This document shows, piece by piece, positions 25,662-33,866 of a stretch of DNA of 64,000 bases. The stretch spans positions 2,728,001 through 2,792,000 of the forward strand of contig NZ_OY781939.1 in assembly GCF_963677315.1 (NCBI RefSeq). The letters are read 5' to 3'. Made by a program: the position numbers and the translations under genes. Below the pieces are notes generated by a model. It was not told the DNA's origin, searched no databases, and saw only the letters and a list, made by a program, of their open reading frames with translations. Position 1 is the first letter of the stretch. Every line of letters begins with the position of its first letter. The DNA comes from an uncultured Sphaerochaeta sp. Its GTDB lineage: Bacteria; Spirochaetota; Spirochaetia; Sphaerochaetales; Sphaerochaetaceae.

Positions 25662-27539
25662 TTACTCCAGTCCGTGTTTCTTCATTTTCCTCCATAAGGT
25701 TGAGGGATCTATGCCCAACTTCAAGGCTGCTTCCCGCTTGGTCTTGCTGTTTTCCAATACTTGGAGAAGGATTTCCTTCTCACTGGTCATTGTCGCTGAT
25801 ACTAAATCATTTTGGGATGGGAGTAATTCTTCGAGTCTTTCCGATTCTTCCAAGCAATCGAGCACATCTGTTGCTTCTGCAACTCCTTCTTCCAGCAGAA
25901 CGCACAGCCGTTCACAGAAATTGGAGAGCTCGCGTACGTTTCCCAGCCAGCTGTAGCCCTGTAGTAACTCTTCAGCCTCATCGGAGAGGGTAATGGAGTT
26001 ATAGCCGAGTTTCTTACAGTTCATTTTGATAAAGTACTTGCTCAGGTCGATAATGTCCCTGGGCCTTTCTCGAAGTGGGGGTAGTTTGAGTTTCAATACA
26101 TTGAGCCTGTAGAAGAGGTCCTCACGAAAAACCCCACTTTCCACCAGACTGCTTAAGTTCTTATTCGATGCACAGATGATCTTCACATCTATCGGAATTA
26201 CCTGGTCACTCCCTATTCTCCGAATCTCACGCTCCTGTAGAACCCTCAGCAACTTGCTTTGCAAACTCGGTGAAATATCCCCGATCTCATCGAGGAACAC
26301 TGTTCCTCTGTGGGCGAGTTCGAAAAGTCCAATCTTGCCACCTTTTGAGGCACCGGTAAATGCCCCATCCATATACCCAAAAAGCTCGCTCTCCAACAGA
26401 TTGTCCGAGAGGGCAGCGCAGTTGATGGCTACAAACGGGTGTGCCCGGCGGGCACTCGAGTTATGGATGCTCTGGGCGAAGAGCTCCTTGCCTGTTCCCG
26501 TCTCCCCAAAAATATAGATATTCGATTCCGCCTTACTGAACTTCTTGGCTCGCTTGATCGTCTCTAGAAGTTTTTCTTCACTACCAATTACATCTGAGAA
26601 TTGGTACTTTGCAACCAGACCTTTCTTATGCAACTTGCTCCTGATCTGACCTTCCAGTTCCTGTATCTTGGATACATTGGTGAAAGTGACAACCGCCCCG
26701 GTGTCTCCGGCACATACGCAGTTGAAGGTGTAGAGGTTCTTTTGTATCTGTATCAATTCGCCCAGGATCTTAGTCCGTCCTTCCAATACTGCCTGGCTGT
26801 CGAGTTGGGGAAGCACATCCTTTAAATATATCTGTTCGGGCTCATTATCCAAGCCATCGAGTACCTTTCGTGCGTAGTTGTTCGCTGTAGTTATGATGCC
26901 TTCGTTGTTTACCGAGAGGATGCCTTCGAATGAGTAGTCCATAATGCCCTTGAAGCGGTCGGTTCTTTCACGTTCCTGGCGCATTAGGCGCACAGCACGG
27001 ATTGCTTCGTCTATGGACTGCATTATCGTCTTACGTCCGCTGAGGATCATTATTGCATCAATACCAAGAGCTGTGGCTATTGAAGTTCCGCTCTTACCTG
27101 CGATGATGGCAGTTGCTCCTTCTGCCTGTGCTCGGAGGATGATGCTTTTCAAGTCATTGGGATTAGACACTTGATAACTCGCGATCTCACAGGAAAAGAC
27201 ACTTGCTATCTCCTCTATACCATAGACGGTATTTAGTGGGCCGATGACAGCAATTTTTGTCGGATTGTACTTTTGAATACAGGAGTTGAGGGCAACGGTG
27301 ATGTCGAAGCCTGTCACAGAGATGGGTAGTACCGGCACGTCGGTAGCCTTTACCCGGTTTGCCGAGTAGCCACGAGCGATGACAATGTCAGCCTGTTCCA
27401 GATCTTCCTTCTGGATTTCATCCACCGTTTTTGTAAGGATGTTCGGACGAAGTTCCGCCTTTTCTTGATGCGATGAGAAAATTTCCTCAACGACGTACTT
27501 CATTGCTTTATAGGGGACGATGAACGAAATATTTATCAT
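25662..27539 (-). CDS. PrpR-type sigma54-dependent transcriptional activator
   Basis: This 625-residue activator has an N-terminal PrpR_N sensor domain (about 1-180, with a Rossmann-like ligand fold), a PAS-like segment (about 195-300), and a sigma54 AAA+ domain with Walker A GETGTGKE (about 345), the sigma54 contact loop GAFTGA and Walker B VFLDEIGD. It ends in a Fis-type helix-turn-helix (REAALKLGIDPSTLWRKMKKHGLE). The start at 27539 has AGGAAAGG upstream; the in-frame ATG at 27590 has none. It is divergent from the acid-sugar operon, which has a -24/-12 promoter, and should activate that operon and the downstream transporter. Confidence 0.93.
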   Translation of the reverse strand: MINISFIVPYKAMKYVVEEIFSSHQEKAELRPNILTKTVDEIQKEDLEQADIVIARGYSANRVKATDVPVLPISVTGFDITVALNSCIQKYNPTKIAVIGPLNTVYGIEEIASVFSCEIASYQVSNPNDLKSIILRAQAEGATAIIAGKSGTSIATALGIDAIMILSGRKTIMQSIDEAIRAVRLMRQERERTDRFKGIMDYSFEGILSVNNEGIITTANNYARKVLDGLDNEPEQIYLKDVLPQLDSQAVLEGRTKILGELIQIQKNLYTFNCVCAGDTGAVVTFTNVSKIQELEGQIRSKLHKKGLVAKYQFSDVIGSEEKLLETIKRAKKFSKAESNIYIFGETGTGKELFAQSIHNSSARRAHPFVAINCAALSDNLLESELFGYMDGAFTGASKGGKIGLFELAHRGTVFLDEIGDISPSLQSKLLRVLQEREIRRIGSDQVIPIDVKIICASNKNLSSLVESGVFREDLFYRLNVLKLKLPPLRERPRDIIDLSKYFIKMNCKKLGYNSITLSDEAEELLQGYSWLGNVRELSNFCERLCVLLEEGVAEATDVLDCLEESERLEELLPSQNDLVSATMTSEKEILLQVLENSKTKREAALKLGIDPSTLWRKMKKHGLE

Positions 27540-27580
27540 GGTATTACCTTTCCTGACAAGTTGCATAAACGCAATACATT

Positions 27581-27597
27581 TTGCATGCATACAATTG
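27581..27597 (+). promoter_or_regulatory. Candidate activator site upstream of the first sigma54 promoter
   Basis: TTGCATGCATACAATTG contains the reverse complement of TGTATGCA, a motif also found at 32103-32110 upstream of the second sigma54 promoter. It lies about 145 bases before the -24 element, a usual distance for an enhancer of this class. Confidence 0.5.
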
Positions 27598-27736
27598 GGT
27601 TTGCAAGCAAAATATATGCAGGGAAACAGATGAAAGAACGCTCAATCTATATCCAATGTTCTTTGGGAGAATATTACTCCCTACTGAATAAGAAAATATT
27701 AAATGAAATCCTGGGGAATTGAATAATGTCTTCATG

Positions 27737-27754
27737 TTGGCATCCTTATTGCAA
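27737..27754 (+). promoter_or_regulatory. Sigma54 promoter of the acid-sugar operon
   Basis: TTGGCATCCTTATTGCAA matches the -24/-12 consensus: GG at 27739-27740 and GC at 27751-27752 separated by exactly 10 bases. Transcription should start near 27763, about 35 bases before the first gene. Confidence 0.85.
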
Positions 27755-27797
27755 TGGTGTGTAGGTAACACTAGAAATGCATGAAGGAGCATCATCC

Positions 27798-29198
27798 ATG
27801 AACTATGACTTGCTGTTCTCCAATTCCAAGAAGGTAAAACTTGAATTGGCTATTATCGGTGTGGGTGGTTTCAACCATTCCCTCTTTGTATATGGGGTAA
27901 GGAACAAGAGACTTTCCATTCGCATCCTCTGTGGTAGGAATATCCAGAAATGTAGGGACGCCTACCTTTCCATTGGGGTGAATGAGTCTGACATCATGCA
28001 TTGCACCGACAAGCAAGCTGGGCTGAAAGCGTTTAGAGAAGGAAAGTTCCTCATATTTGATAACATTCCCCTAGCCATGGAGATGCCCTTCGATGTAGTT
28101 ATAGAAGGAACGGGGAATCCGGAAGCTGCGGCTTCTTACTGTCTCTCTGCGATAGAAAACAAGAAAAATGTTGTCATTGTGACCAAGGAAGCTGATTCTG
28201 TGGTCGGACCCCTGCTTGCAAAAAAAGCCAGGGAAAAGGGGGTCATCTACTCCTTGGCAGAAGGTGATCAACCATCACTGCTCATTGGTCTCGTCACGTG
28301 GGCACGTAATGCAGGGCTCACCATTCTTGGTATTGGCAAGGCAAGTGAATATGACTTCATCTATGACCCGACAAATTCATCGGTGGAAGTACTTGGAAAG
28401 ACAGTGGTTATTCCAAGTTTCGCCGATGTCTGGGATCTTGGTGATGACTTTGAGGCGACCGTAGAAAAACGCAGCAAGATGCTGCATATGTTCGGCCAGC
28501 GGGCTATCCCGGACCTGGCAGAAATGGCCATTGTCTGCAACCACCTCCCTGAGTTCAATCCCGATATCGAAGCGTTCCACTATCCGGTGGCCAGGACTCT
28601 TGAGGTACCAGATTTGATGTGCTCCAAAGATAGAGGCGGCCTATTCGATGGAACCATGAAAATTGATGTCTATAACTGTCTCAGGAGGTTCGATGAGCAG
28701 AGTATGGAGGGAGGCGAGTTTGTCGTGGTTGCCTGTGACGATGAGGAAACCTGGCAGGTCCTGAAGGAGAAGGGTGTCCCCGTAAGCAGGAATGGTAAGG
28801 CAGCCATGATTTACTATCCTGCCCACTATCTTGGATTTGAGGCTCTATACAGCGTTCTCTCCGTGGGGATGTTGGGCCTGCCCACCGGATCCGATAATCC
28901 TACACCTCGTTACGACCTGGTTGCAAAAGCCAATTGTGATTTGAAAGCAGGCACCGAGTTGAAGGCTGTAGGTCATCATCACGTCATTGAGGGTTTCGAT
29001 GGTATTCTTCGTCCAGCCAAGAGGATTGATGAGAATATGCAACTTCCTTATTACCTCGCTGACGGAATGAAATTGAAGGAAGATGTATCAGCTGGGCAGT
29101 TGCTTACTGCAGAGATGCTTGAAATACCCGAGACAGATACAATGCTTTGGTCCCTGAGAAGGGAGCAGGATGGCATGTTTCTTCAGGATGAAAAATGA
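27798..29198 (+). CDS. SAF-domain NAD(P)-dependent oxidoreductase
   Basis: This 466-residue protein has an N-terminal homoserine-dehydrogenase-like Rossmann domain (LAIIGVGGFNHS; VVIEGTGNPEAAASYC) and a C-terminal SAF domain (about 385-455, CDLKAGTELKAVG through SAGQLLTAEMLEI), which in related enzymes binds a sugar acid. AAGGAG is 8 bases before the ATG at 27798; the ATG at 27777 has no site. It is first in the operon and overlaps the kinase gene by four bases. The likely role is oxidation of an acid sugar before phosphorylation, but this family is not well characterised and the substrate is inferred from neighbours only. Confidence 0.8.
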   Translation: MNYDLLFSNSKKVKLELAIIGVGGFNHSLFVYGVRNKRLSIRILCGRNIQKCRDAYLSIGVNESDIMHCTDKQAGLKAFREGKFLIFDNIPLAMEMPFDVVIEGTGNPEAAASYCLSAIENKKNVVIVTKEADSVVGPLLAKKAREKGVIYSLAEGDQPSLLIGLVTWARNAGLTILGIGKASEYDFIYDPTNSSVEVLGKTVVIPSFADVWDLGDDFEATVEKRSKMLHMFGQRAIPDLAEMAIVCNHLPEFNPDIEAFHYPVARTLEVPDLMCSKDRGGLFDGTMKIDVYNCLRRFDEQSMEGGEFVVVACDDEETWQVLKEKGVPVSRNGKAAMIYYPAHYLGFEALYSVLSVGMLGLPTGSDNPTPRYDLVAKANCDLKAGTELKAVGHHHVIEGFDGILRPAKRIDENMQLPYYLADGMKLKEDVSAGQLLTAEMLEIPETDTMLWSLRREQDGMFLQDEK

Positions 29199-30457
29199 AG
29201 AAAATTGGTGTCATAGCAGATGATTTCACCGGGGCCACTGATATTGCAGGTTTTCTCGTGGCCAATGGGATCACCACGGTTCAGGTAAACGGAGTGCCCG
29301 ACCACGATTTGAAAGTACAGGTTGACTCCTGGGTTGTGAGCCTGAAATCTCGCTCGTGTCCGAAGGAAGAGGCGGTGAGAGATTCTCTCTCCGCCCTCAA
29401 GTGGCTTCAAGGGCAGGGGTGTGAGCAGATCTATTTCAAGTACTGCTCAACCTTTGACTCGACAGAAAAGGGCAACATAGGGCCTGTTATTGATGCCTTG
29501 ATGCAAGAGCTGGAAACTGACCAGACGGTGGTATGCCCAGCCCTCCCTGTCAACGGCAGGACAATCTACAAAGGCTACTTGTTTGTATATGACCAGTTGC
29601 TCAATGAGTCGGGTATGCGAAACCACCCTGTTACCCCAATGAAGGATTCCAAGCTCAGCCGAGTGATGGAGAGCCAGTCAAAGGGAAAGGCGGCCAGCCT
29701 ACATGTGGAAACCCTCAATGCTGGAGTGGGTGCTGTAAAGACTTTTCTGAAGCATTCAAGGGAAAAGGGGTACAGCTATGTGGTCCTCGATGCCCTAGAT
29801 CAGGCGCATCTCGACATTGCAGCCCAAGCTCTTGTTGATATGCCCCTTATCACAGGGGGATCGGGACTTGCAGCATCCTTGGCAAGCCTCTATTGCTCCG
29901 ATGTCATGAACAAGGTAAACGCTATAGCTGGCGGGAGACCCAAGGTTGCCAAGACGATCATCCTTGCCGGTTCATGCTCGGAAGCAACCAACCGGCAGGT
30001 GTCCCTGTACCGGAATAGTGCCGATGCGCTCAAGATTAGCAAGGATGAATTGATTAGGGACAAGGATGGATACCTGAAGGAAGTACTTAATTGGCTCACA
30101 CCCCGTCTAGATGATCCATTCGCCCCCTTGGTGTATGCAACCGTACCTCCAGAAGAACTTGCCCTTTCGAGAGAGAAGTATCCTGCCGGTGTTGTTGAGG
30201 AAGCAATAGAAGCATTCTTTGGCAACCTTGCAGTGGAATTGCATAAGATGGGTGTACGAAATTATATCACCGCCGGGGGGGAGACCAGCGGCAAGGTGGT
30301 TCAGAGCCTTGGTATCGATTCGTTTTTCATCGGGCCTCAGATTGATCCAGGGGTTCCTTGGCTTAAGGCAGTTGAAGAAGATGTCTTTCTTGTCCTCAAG
30401 AGCGGGAATTTTGGGAGCGATGATTTCTTCATCAAGGCTCAGAAGGAGATGGTATGA
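29195..30457 (+). CDS. DUF1537 four-carbon acid sugar kinase
   Basis: This 420-residue protein is a DUF1537 kinase, the family that phosphorylates 3-oxo or unmodified acid sugars such as threonate, erythronate and isoapionate derivatives. The N-terminal domain opens with IADDFTGATDIAG, and the C-terminal nucleotide-binding domain shows ITAGGETSGKVV. Length and domain order are normal. It overlaps the genes on both sides by four bases. In known pathways its product is cleaved or decarboxylated by the class II aldolase-like enzyme encoded next. Confidence 0.92.
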   Translation: MKKIGVIADDFTGATDIAGFLVANGITTVQVNGVPDHDLKVQVDSWVVSLKSRSCPKEEAVRDSLSALKWLQGQGCEQIYFKYCSTFDSTEKGNIGPVIDALMQELETDQTVVCPALPVNGRTIYKGYLFVYDQLLNESGMRNHPVTPMKDSKLSRVMESQSKGKAASLHVETLNAGVGAVKTFLKHSREKGYSYVVLDALDQAHLDIAAQALVDMPLITGGSGLAASLASLYCSDVMNKVNAIAGGRPKVAKTIILAGSCSEATNRQVSLYRNSADALKISKDELIRDKDGYLKEVLNWLTPRLDDPFAPLVYATVPPEELALSREKYPAGVVEEAIEAFFGNLAVELHKMGVRNYITAGGETSGKVVQSLGIDSFFIGPQIDPGVPWLKAVEEDVFLVLKSGNFGSDDFFIKAQKEMV

Positions 30458-31092
30458 GTGAATCAGAATTGAGAATCCAGATGGTTCGGTTTTGTAAATC
30501 TCTCTATGAACGGGGGTATATGGCAGGCGGCGCCGGCAATGTCAGTGTACGCGTTGATGGGAGTACCATCCTTGCAACTCCCACAGGATCCTGTCTGGGC
30601 AGACTGGTTGCAGACGAACTCAGTCTTGTGGATAACTCCGGTATGCTCATATCCGGCAAGAAGCCGTCCAAGGAGGTGAAGTTTCATCTTGCACTCTACA
30701 AGGGCCCGAATGTGAATGCTGTGGTTCACTTGCATTCTACTTGGACAACACGACTTTCTTGCATTGCAGATATCGATACCAATGAGATCATCAAGCCATT
30801 CACGCCCTATTTTGTAATGAAGATAGGTAGGATTGAGATGATTCCCTACTATCCGCCAGGGGACGACCGATTGGCTGAAGCGCTTGGCAAATGGGCTGGT
30901 AAAAGAAATGCGTTTCTCCTGCAGAACCATGGTCCTGTGATTACCGGTTCATCTTTGGAAGTTGCGATGGACCTGATGGAGGAGTTTGAGGAAACCGCCA
31001 AGCTGGTCTATCTGCTCAAGGATGAAAAGGTAAGATACCTCAGTGAGAATGAAATTGATTATCTGAGAAATAAAGAAAAAACGAAACAATAA
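30454..31092 (+). CDS. Class II aldolase/adducin-family protein (OtnC-like)
   Basis: This 212-residue protein has the metal-binding HLHS motif and later His (QNHGPVITG) of the fuculose-phosphate aldolase/OtnC family, and the SKEVKFHLALY segment bearing the catalytic acid. In threonate and erythronate catabolism the OtnC type decarboxylates the 3-oxo-4-phospho acid to dihydroxyacetone phosphate. The preceding kinase makes that assignment likely. No OtnI-like isomerase is in the operon, so the substrate or stereochemistry may differ. Confidence 0.88.
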   Translation: MSESELRIQMVRFCKSLYERGYMAGGAGNVSVRVDGSTILATPTGSCLGRLVADELSLVDNSGMLISGKKPSKEVKFHLALYKGPNVNAVVHLHSTWTTRLSCIADIDTNEIIKPFTPYFVMKIGRIEMIPYYPPGDDRLAEALGKWAGKRNAFLLQNHGPVITGSSLEVAMDLMEEFEETAKLVYLLKDEKVRYLSENEIDYLRNKEKTKQ

Positions 31093-31104
31093 AAGGAGTC
31101 AACA

Positions 31105-32091
31105 ATGGCAGTAATAACACGCGCAGCCCTGCTGAAGGGGCCCTATGATATCGATCTGATCGAGAAGAAACTGGTATGTGGGGATGATGAGGTCATCGTA
31201 AAAAACCATCTGATGGGCATTTGCGGGTCGGACAAGCTTTTCTACCGGGGCAAGCTTCCCCCAAAGACTGCTGAGTTCCGCCATCCCCCGAAGTTTCCCT
31301 TTCCCCTCGGGCACGAAAGTGGAGGCACTGTTGTGGAGGTCGGATCGAAGGTAAGCGAGTACCAAGTAGGTGATAAAGTGATTGCCTTTGGGTGGAACAA
31401 CAACTATGCCGATTATTTCCTCTCCAAGACGTGGCAGCTCCAACCAGTTCCCAAGGGTCTAGAGATGGACCTGGCATGTCTGGGCGAGCCAATTTCATGT
31501 GCTATGTATTCTGGCCTTAATTCACAGGTGCAGCTGGGAGATACAGTGGTCATCATGGGGGGAGGTTTCGCTGGTCAGATCATCGCTCAGTGCTCCAAGG
31601 CAAAGGGGGCACATAAGGTAATCGTTGTTGATACCTTGGAAGGGAAACTGAAAATTGCAAAGAAGCTGGGAACAGACATTACGATTAACATTACCAAAGA
31701 AGACCCCGTTGCGATTGTGAAGGAGTTGACTGGTGGTATTGGAGCCGATGTCGTGGTCGAGGCAGCAGGAAGTGCAGATTCTTTCAATGCAGCGAGCGAG
31801 ATGATCAGGCATAATGGCAAGTTTGTTTTCTATAGTTGGGTCACTGAGCCGATCACTTTGAACATCAGCAGATGGCACGATGATGGACTGCAGTTCATAA
31901 ATACCTGTCTCGTGCACCATACATGGCAGGAGCGATTTGTCTGGACACCTGAGACGCTCAGGCCGGTAATCACCGGGCAAGTGGATATCAAGTCTTTGGT
32001 GACGAATGAATTCAAGCTGGAACAGATCAAGGAAGCGTTTGAGCTTGCAGACAATGATGATACGGCAATAAAGATAACACTGCGTCCCTGA
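31105..32091 (+). CDS. Zinc-dependent medium-chain dehydrogenase
   Basis: This 328-residue MDR enzyme has GICGSDKLFYRG (catalytic zinc Cys), the GHES motif and a Rossmann segment VVIMGGGFAGQIIAQC. The structural zinc lobe is absent, making it short for the family. AAAAGGAG lies before the start, 12 bases after the aldolase stop. It ends the operon and may carry out a second oxidation in the same acid-sugar pathway, for example of the sugar or polyol entering it. It is only distantly related to the dehydrogenase at 11454. Confidence 0.85.
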   Translation: MAVITRAALLKGPYDIDLIEKKLVCGDDEVIVKNHLMGICGSDKLFYRGKLPPKTAEFRHPPKFPFPLGHESGGTVVEVGSKVSEYQVGDKVIAFGWNNNYADYFLSKTWQLQPVPKGLEMDLACLGEPISCAMYSGLNSQVQLGDTVVIMGGGFAGQIIAQCSKAKGAHKVIVVDTLEGKLKIAKKLGTDITINITKEDPVAIVKELTGGIGADVVVEAAGSADSFNAASEMIRHNGKFVFYSWVTEPITLNISRWHDDGLQFINTCLVHHTWQERFVWTPETLRPVITGQVDIKSLVTNEFKLEQIKEAFELADNDDTAIKITLRP

Positions 32092-32102
32092 GGTCCTTTC
32101 CC

Positions 32103-32119
32103 TGTATGCAATACATGCA
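32103..32119 (+). promoter_or_regulatory. Candidate activator site upstream of the second sigma54 promoter
   Basis: TGTATGCAATACATGCA has the inner dyad TGTAT-gca-ATACA and shares TGTATGCA with the site at 27581-27597. It lies about 150 bases upstream of the -24 element at 32254. Confidence 0.5.
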
Positions 32120-32251
32120 ACGGAAGGTGTGCGAAACTGCAATCTTTTGAACATTCTTCGTGCGGTGTATAAAATCGGGTAAGAGTCATATGTGGATATA
32201 TTTGTATGTTAGTGCAGAATTTAAGGAATTTTTACAACGTAAACTACATTT

Positions 32252-32268
32252 TTGGCACAGCATTTGCA
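32252..32268 (+). promoter_or_regulatory. Sigma54 promoter of the tripartite transporter operon
   Basis: TTGGCACAGCATTTGCA is a near-perfect -24/-12 element: GG at 32254-32255 and GC at 32266-32267, 10 bases between. Predicted start of transcription is near 32279, about 60 bases before tctC. Confidence 0.88.
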
Positions 32269-32338
32269 TTTAATTCATGACAGCAAAAATTGTATACAAT
32301 ATTGAAAGATGCTGTCAGAATATACAAAGGAGAATGGA

Positions 32339-33316
32339 ATGAGAAAATCTTTGATTTTGGTACTGTTGGTTCTGACTACCATGGGTGTGGTCAGTGCACA
32401 AGGAAATGAAGAGGCCAAAGGCGCTTATCCCGACCGTCCGGTCGAGTTTGTGGCTCCGGCAAGTGCAGGTGGTGGTACGGATACTTTCTGCAGGCTTATC
32501 GTCGATATCATCAATAAGAACGATTTGGTTGATGGGAACGTCGTAGTAATTAACAAGCCAGGTGGTGGTGGAACAGTTGGGGCAGCCTATGCAGCTGATG
32601 CGAATCGTGACGGTAATTATACCTTGGTGGCTCTTAATGGCGCACAGGCCTTGGGGCTGAAGGCAAGCAAGGAGGTCGATGCTTCGGACCTGGTTCCCAT
32701 CGCAGCTCTTGCCATGGACAACGTGCTTTTTGTCGCCGTCTCCGATTCTCCCTACAAGACCTTCGATGATGTCATTGCAGCAGCAAAGAAAAATCCTGGT
32801 GGCATTTCCGTCGGTGTTGCAGATAATCTCGACCGCCTCTGTGTCGAAATGATCAACCAGCAGGTTGGTATTGAACTCAATGGTGTCTATTTTGACAGCG
32901 CTGGTGAAATTGCGAGTGCCATGCTTGGTGAGCATGTTGAATTCGGTATCATGAATCCTTCTGAATGCGGTGGCCAGATCGAGGCAAAGAATATGAGTGC
33001 CCTTGCTTCCTTCTCTGAAGATAGACTGGATGGAATTTATGCATCAGCACCAACATTCAAGGAACTTGGATACCCCAACATCAAGTTCCAGATGTTCCGT
33101 GGAATCATGGGAGGCTCCGGTATGTCAGCCGAAACCGTAGCTTATTGGTCTAGTGTTTTCGAGAAGGTCTCTGCCACCGAACAGTGGAAGACCAACTACA
33201 TTGAAAAGAGTGCTCTCGATGGCAGGTACATGGGTGCCGAGAAATTTGGTCCCTATGCAACTGAGAACTCCGAGCAACTTTTCCAGATGGGTGAGAAAAT
33301 CGGAATGTTCAAGTAG
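32339..33316 (+). CDS. Tripartite tricarboxylate transporter binding protein (TctC/Bug)
   Basis: This 325-residue exported protein has a leader ending in VSAQG and then the Bug-family opening YPDRPVEFVAPASAGGGTDTFCR. The two lobes and the middle VNNKPGGGG-type stretch (VVINKPGGGGTVGAAYAA) are typical. AAAGGAG stands upstream of the ATG at 32339, which begins the hydrophobic leader; the ATG at 32309 has no site. It binds a carboxylate and delivers it to TctA/TctB. Under the same type of promoter as the acid-sugar operon, it probably imports that acid sugar. Confidence 0.92.
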   Translation: MRKSLILVLLVLTTMGVVSAQGNEEAKGAYPDRPVEFVAPASAGGGTDTFCRLIVDIINKNDLVDGNVVVINKPGGGGTVGAAYAADANRDGNYTLVALNGAQALGLKASKEVDASDLVPIAALAMDNVLFVAVSDSPYKTFDDVIAAAKKNPGGISVGVADNLDRLCVEMINQQVGIELNGVYFDSAGEIASAMLGEHVEFGIMNPSECGGQIEAKNMSALASFSEDRLDGIYASAPTFKELGYPNIKFQMFRGIMGGSGMSAETVAYWSSVFEKVSATEQWKTNYIEKSALDGRYMGAEKFGPYATENSEQLFQMGEKIGMFK

Positions 33317-33342
33317 GATACTGGACAGGAAAGCTATGAACA

Positions 33343-33380
33343 ATGAAGAGGAGAGAGTAGTCTTTCTTTCTCCTCTTCAT
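33343..33380 (+). promoter_or_regulatory. Strong hairpin between tctC and tctB
   Basis: A perfect 12-bp stem (ATGAAGAGGAGA with TCTCCTCTTCAT) and a 14-base loop fill the gap between the binding-protein and permease genes. There is no downstream T run, so it may protect tctC mRNA or partly stop transcription. Confidence 0.7.
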
Positions 33381-33410
33381 GACTGTTAGGACAACAGGAC
33401 GGTTTATCAA

Positions 33411-33851
33411 ATGGATATAGTCATTGTAATCATAGAAATACTTGTTGCGATCGTATGGATACAACAAGGTGTCGTTCGTTACGTGTTCTGGGAAAATGGG
33501 AGACCCGGTGGTGGATTTGTACCGGTAATCTTCGCGGTAATCGTTCTTGCTGCCGCCCTTGCAATTCTCATCAAAGTGGTATTCGGGAAAAATCAGAAAG
33601 AGACGTATGTATTCCAACCGAGTGCATTTATGCCTGTTGTGGCAGCTGTCCTTGGTGGCTTCATGCTCCAAGTGGGCGGAATCGGCTTTTCGGTGTTCCT
33701 TTTTACTTCGATCTGGATGCGTTTTCTCAGCAAGTATTCGTGGGTGAAGACATTGATTACCAGTGCGATTTTCACCTTCTTCATTTATGGAATCTTTAGG
33801 ATGTGGCTCCGTGTGCCATTTCCGCAGGGTTTTATATTCCAGCTATTTTAA
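33411..33851 (+). CDS. Tripartite tricarboxylate transporter small membrane subunit (TctB)
   Basis: This 146-residue protein has four predicted membrane segments and the length of TctB. It has the early FWENGRPGGGFVPVI and late LRVPFPQG patterns of the family. It pairs with TctA encoded 15 bases downstream. Confidence 0.88.
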   Translation: MDIVIVIIEILVAIVWIQQGVVRYVFWENGRPGGGFVPVIFAVIVLAAALAILIKVVFGKNQKETYVFQPSAFMPVVAAVLGGFMLQVGGIGFSVFLFTSIWMRFLSKYSWVKTLITSAIFTFFIYGIFRMWLRVPFPQGFIFQLF

Positions 33852-33866
33852 AAGGAGAACAATGGT

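Noticed and set aside
25408..25695. N-terminal extension of the GNAT frame by 96 codons
   Set aside because: It crosses repeat copy B, overlaps the end of the sigma54 activator gene, has low-complexity non-GNAT sequence, and a promoter lies inside it.
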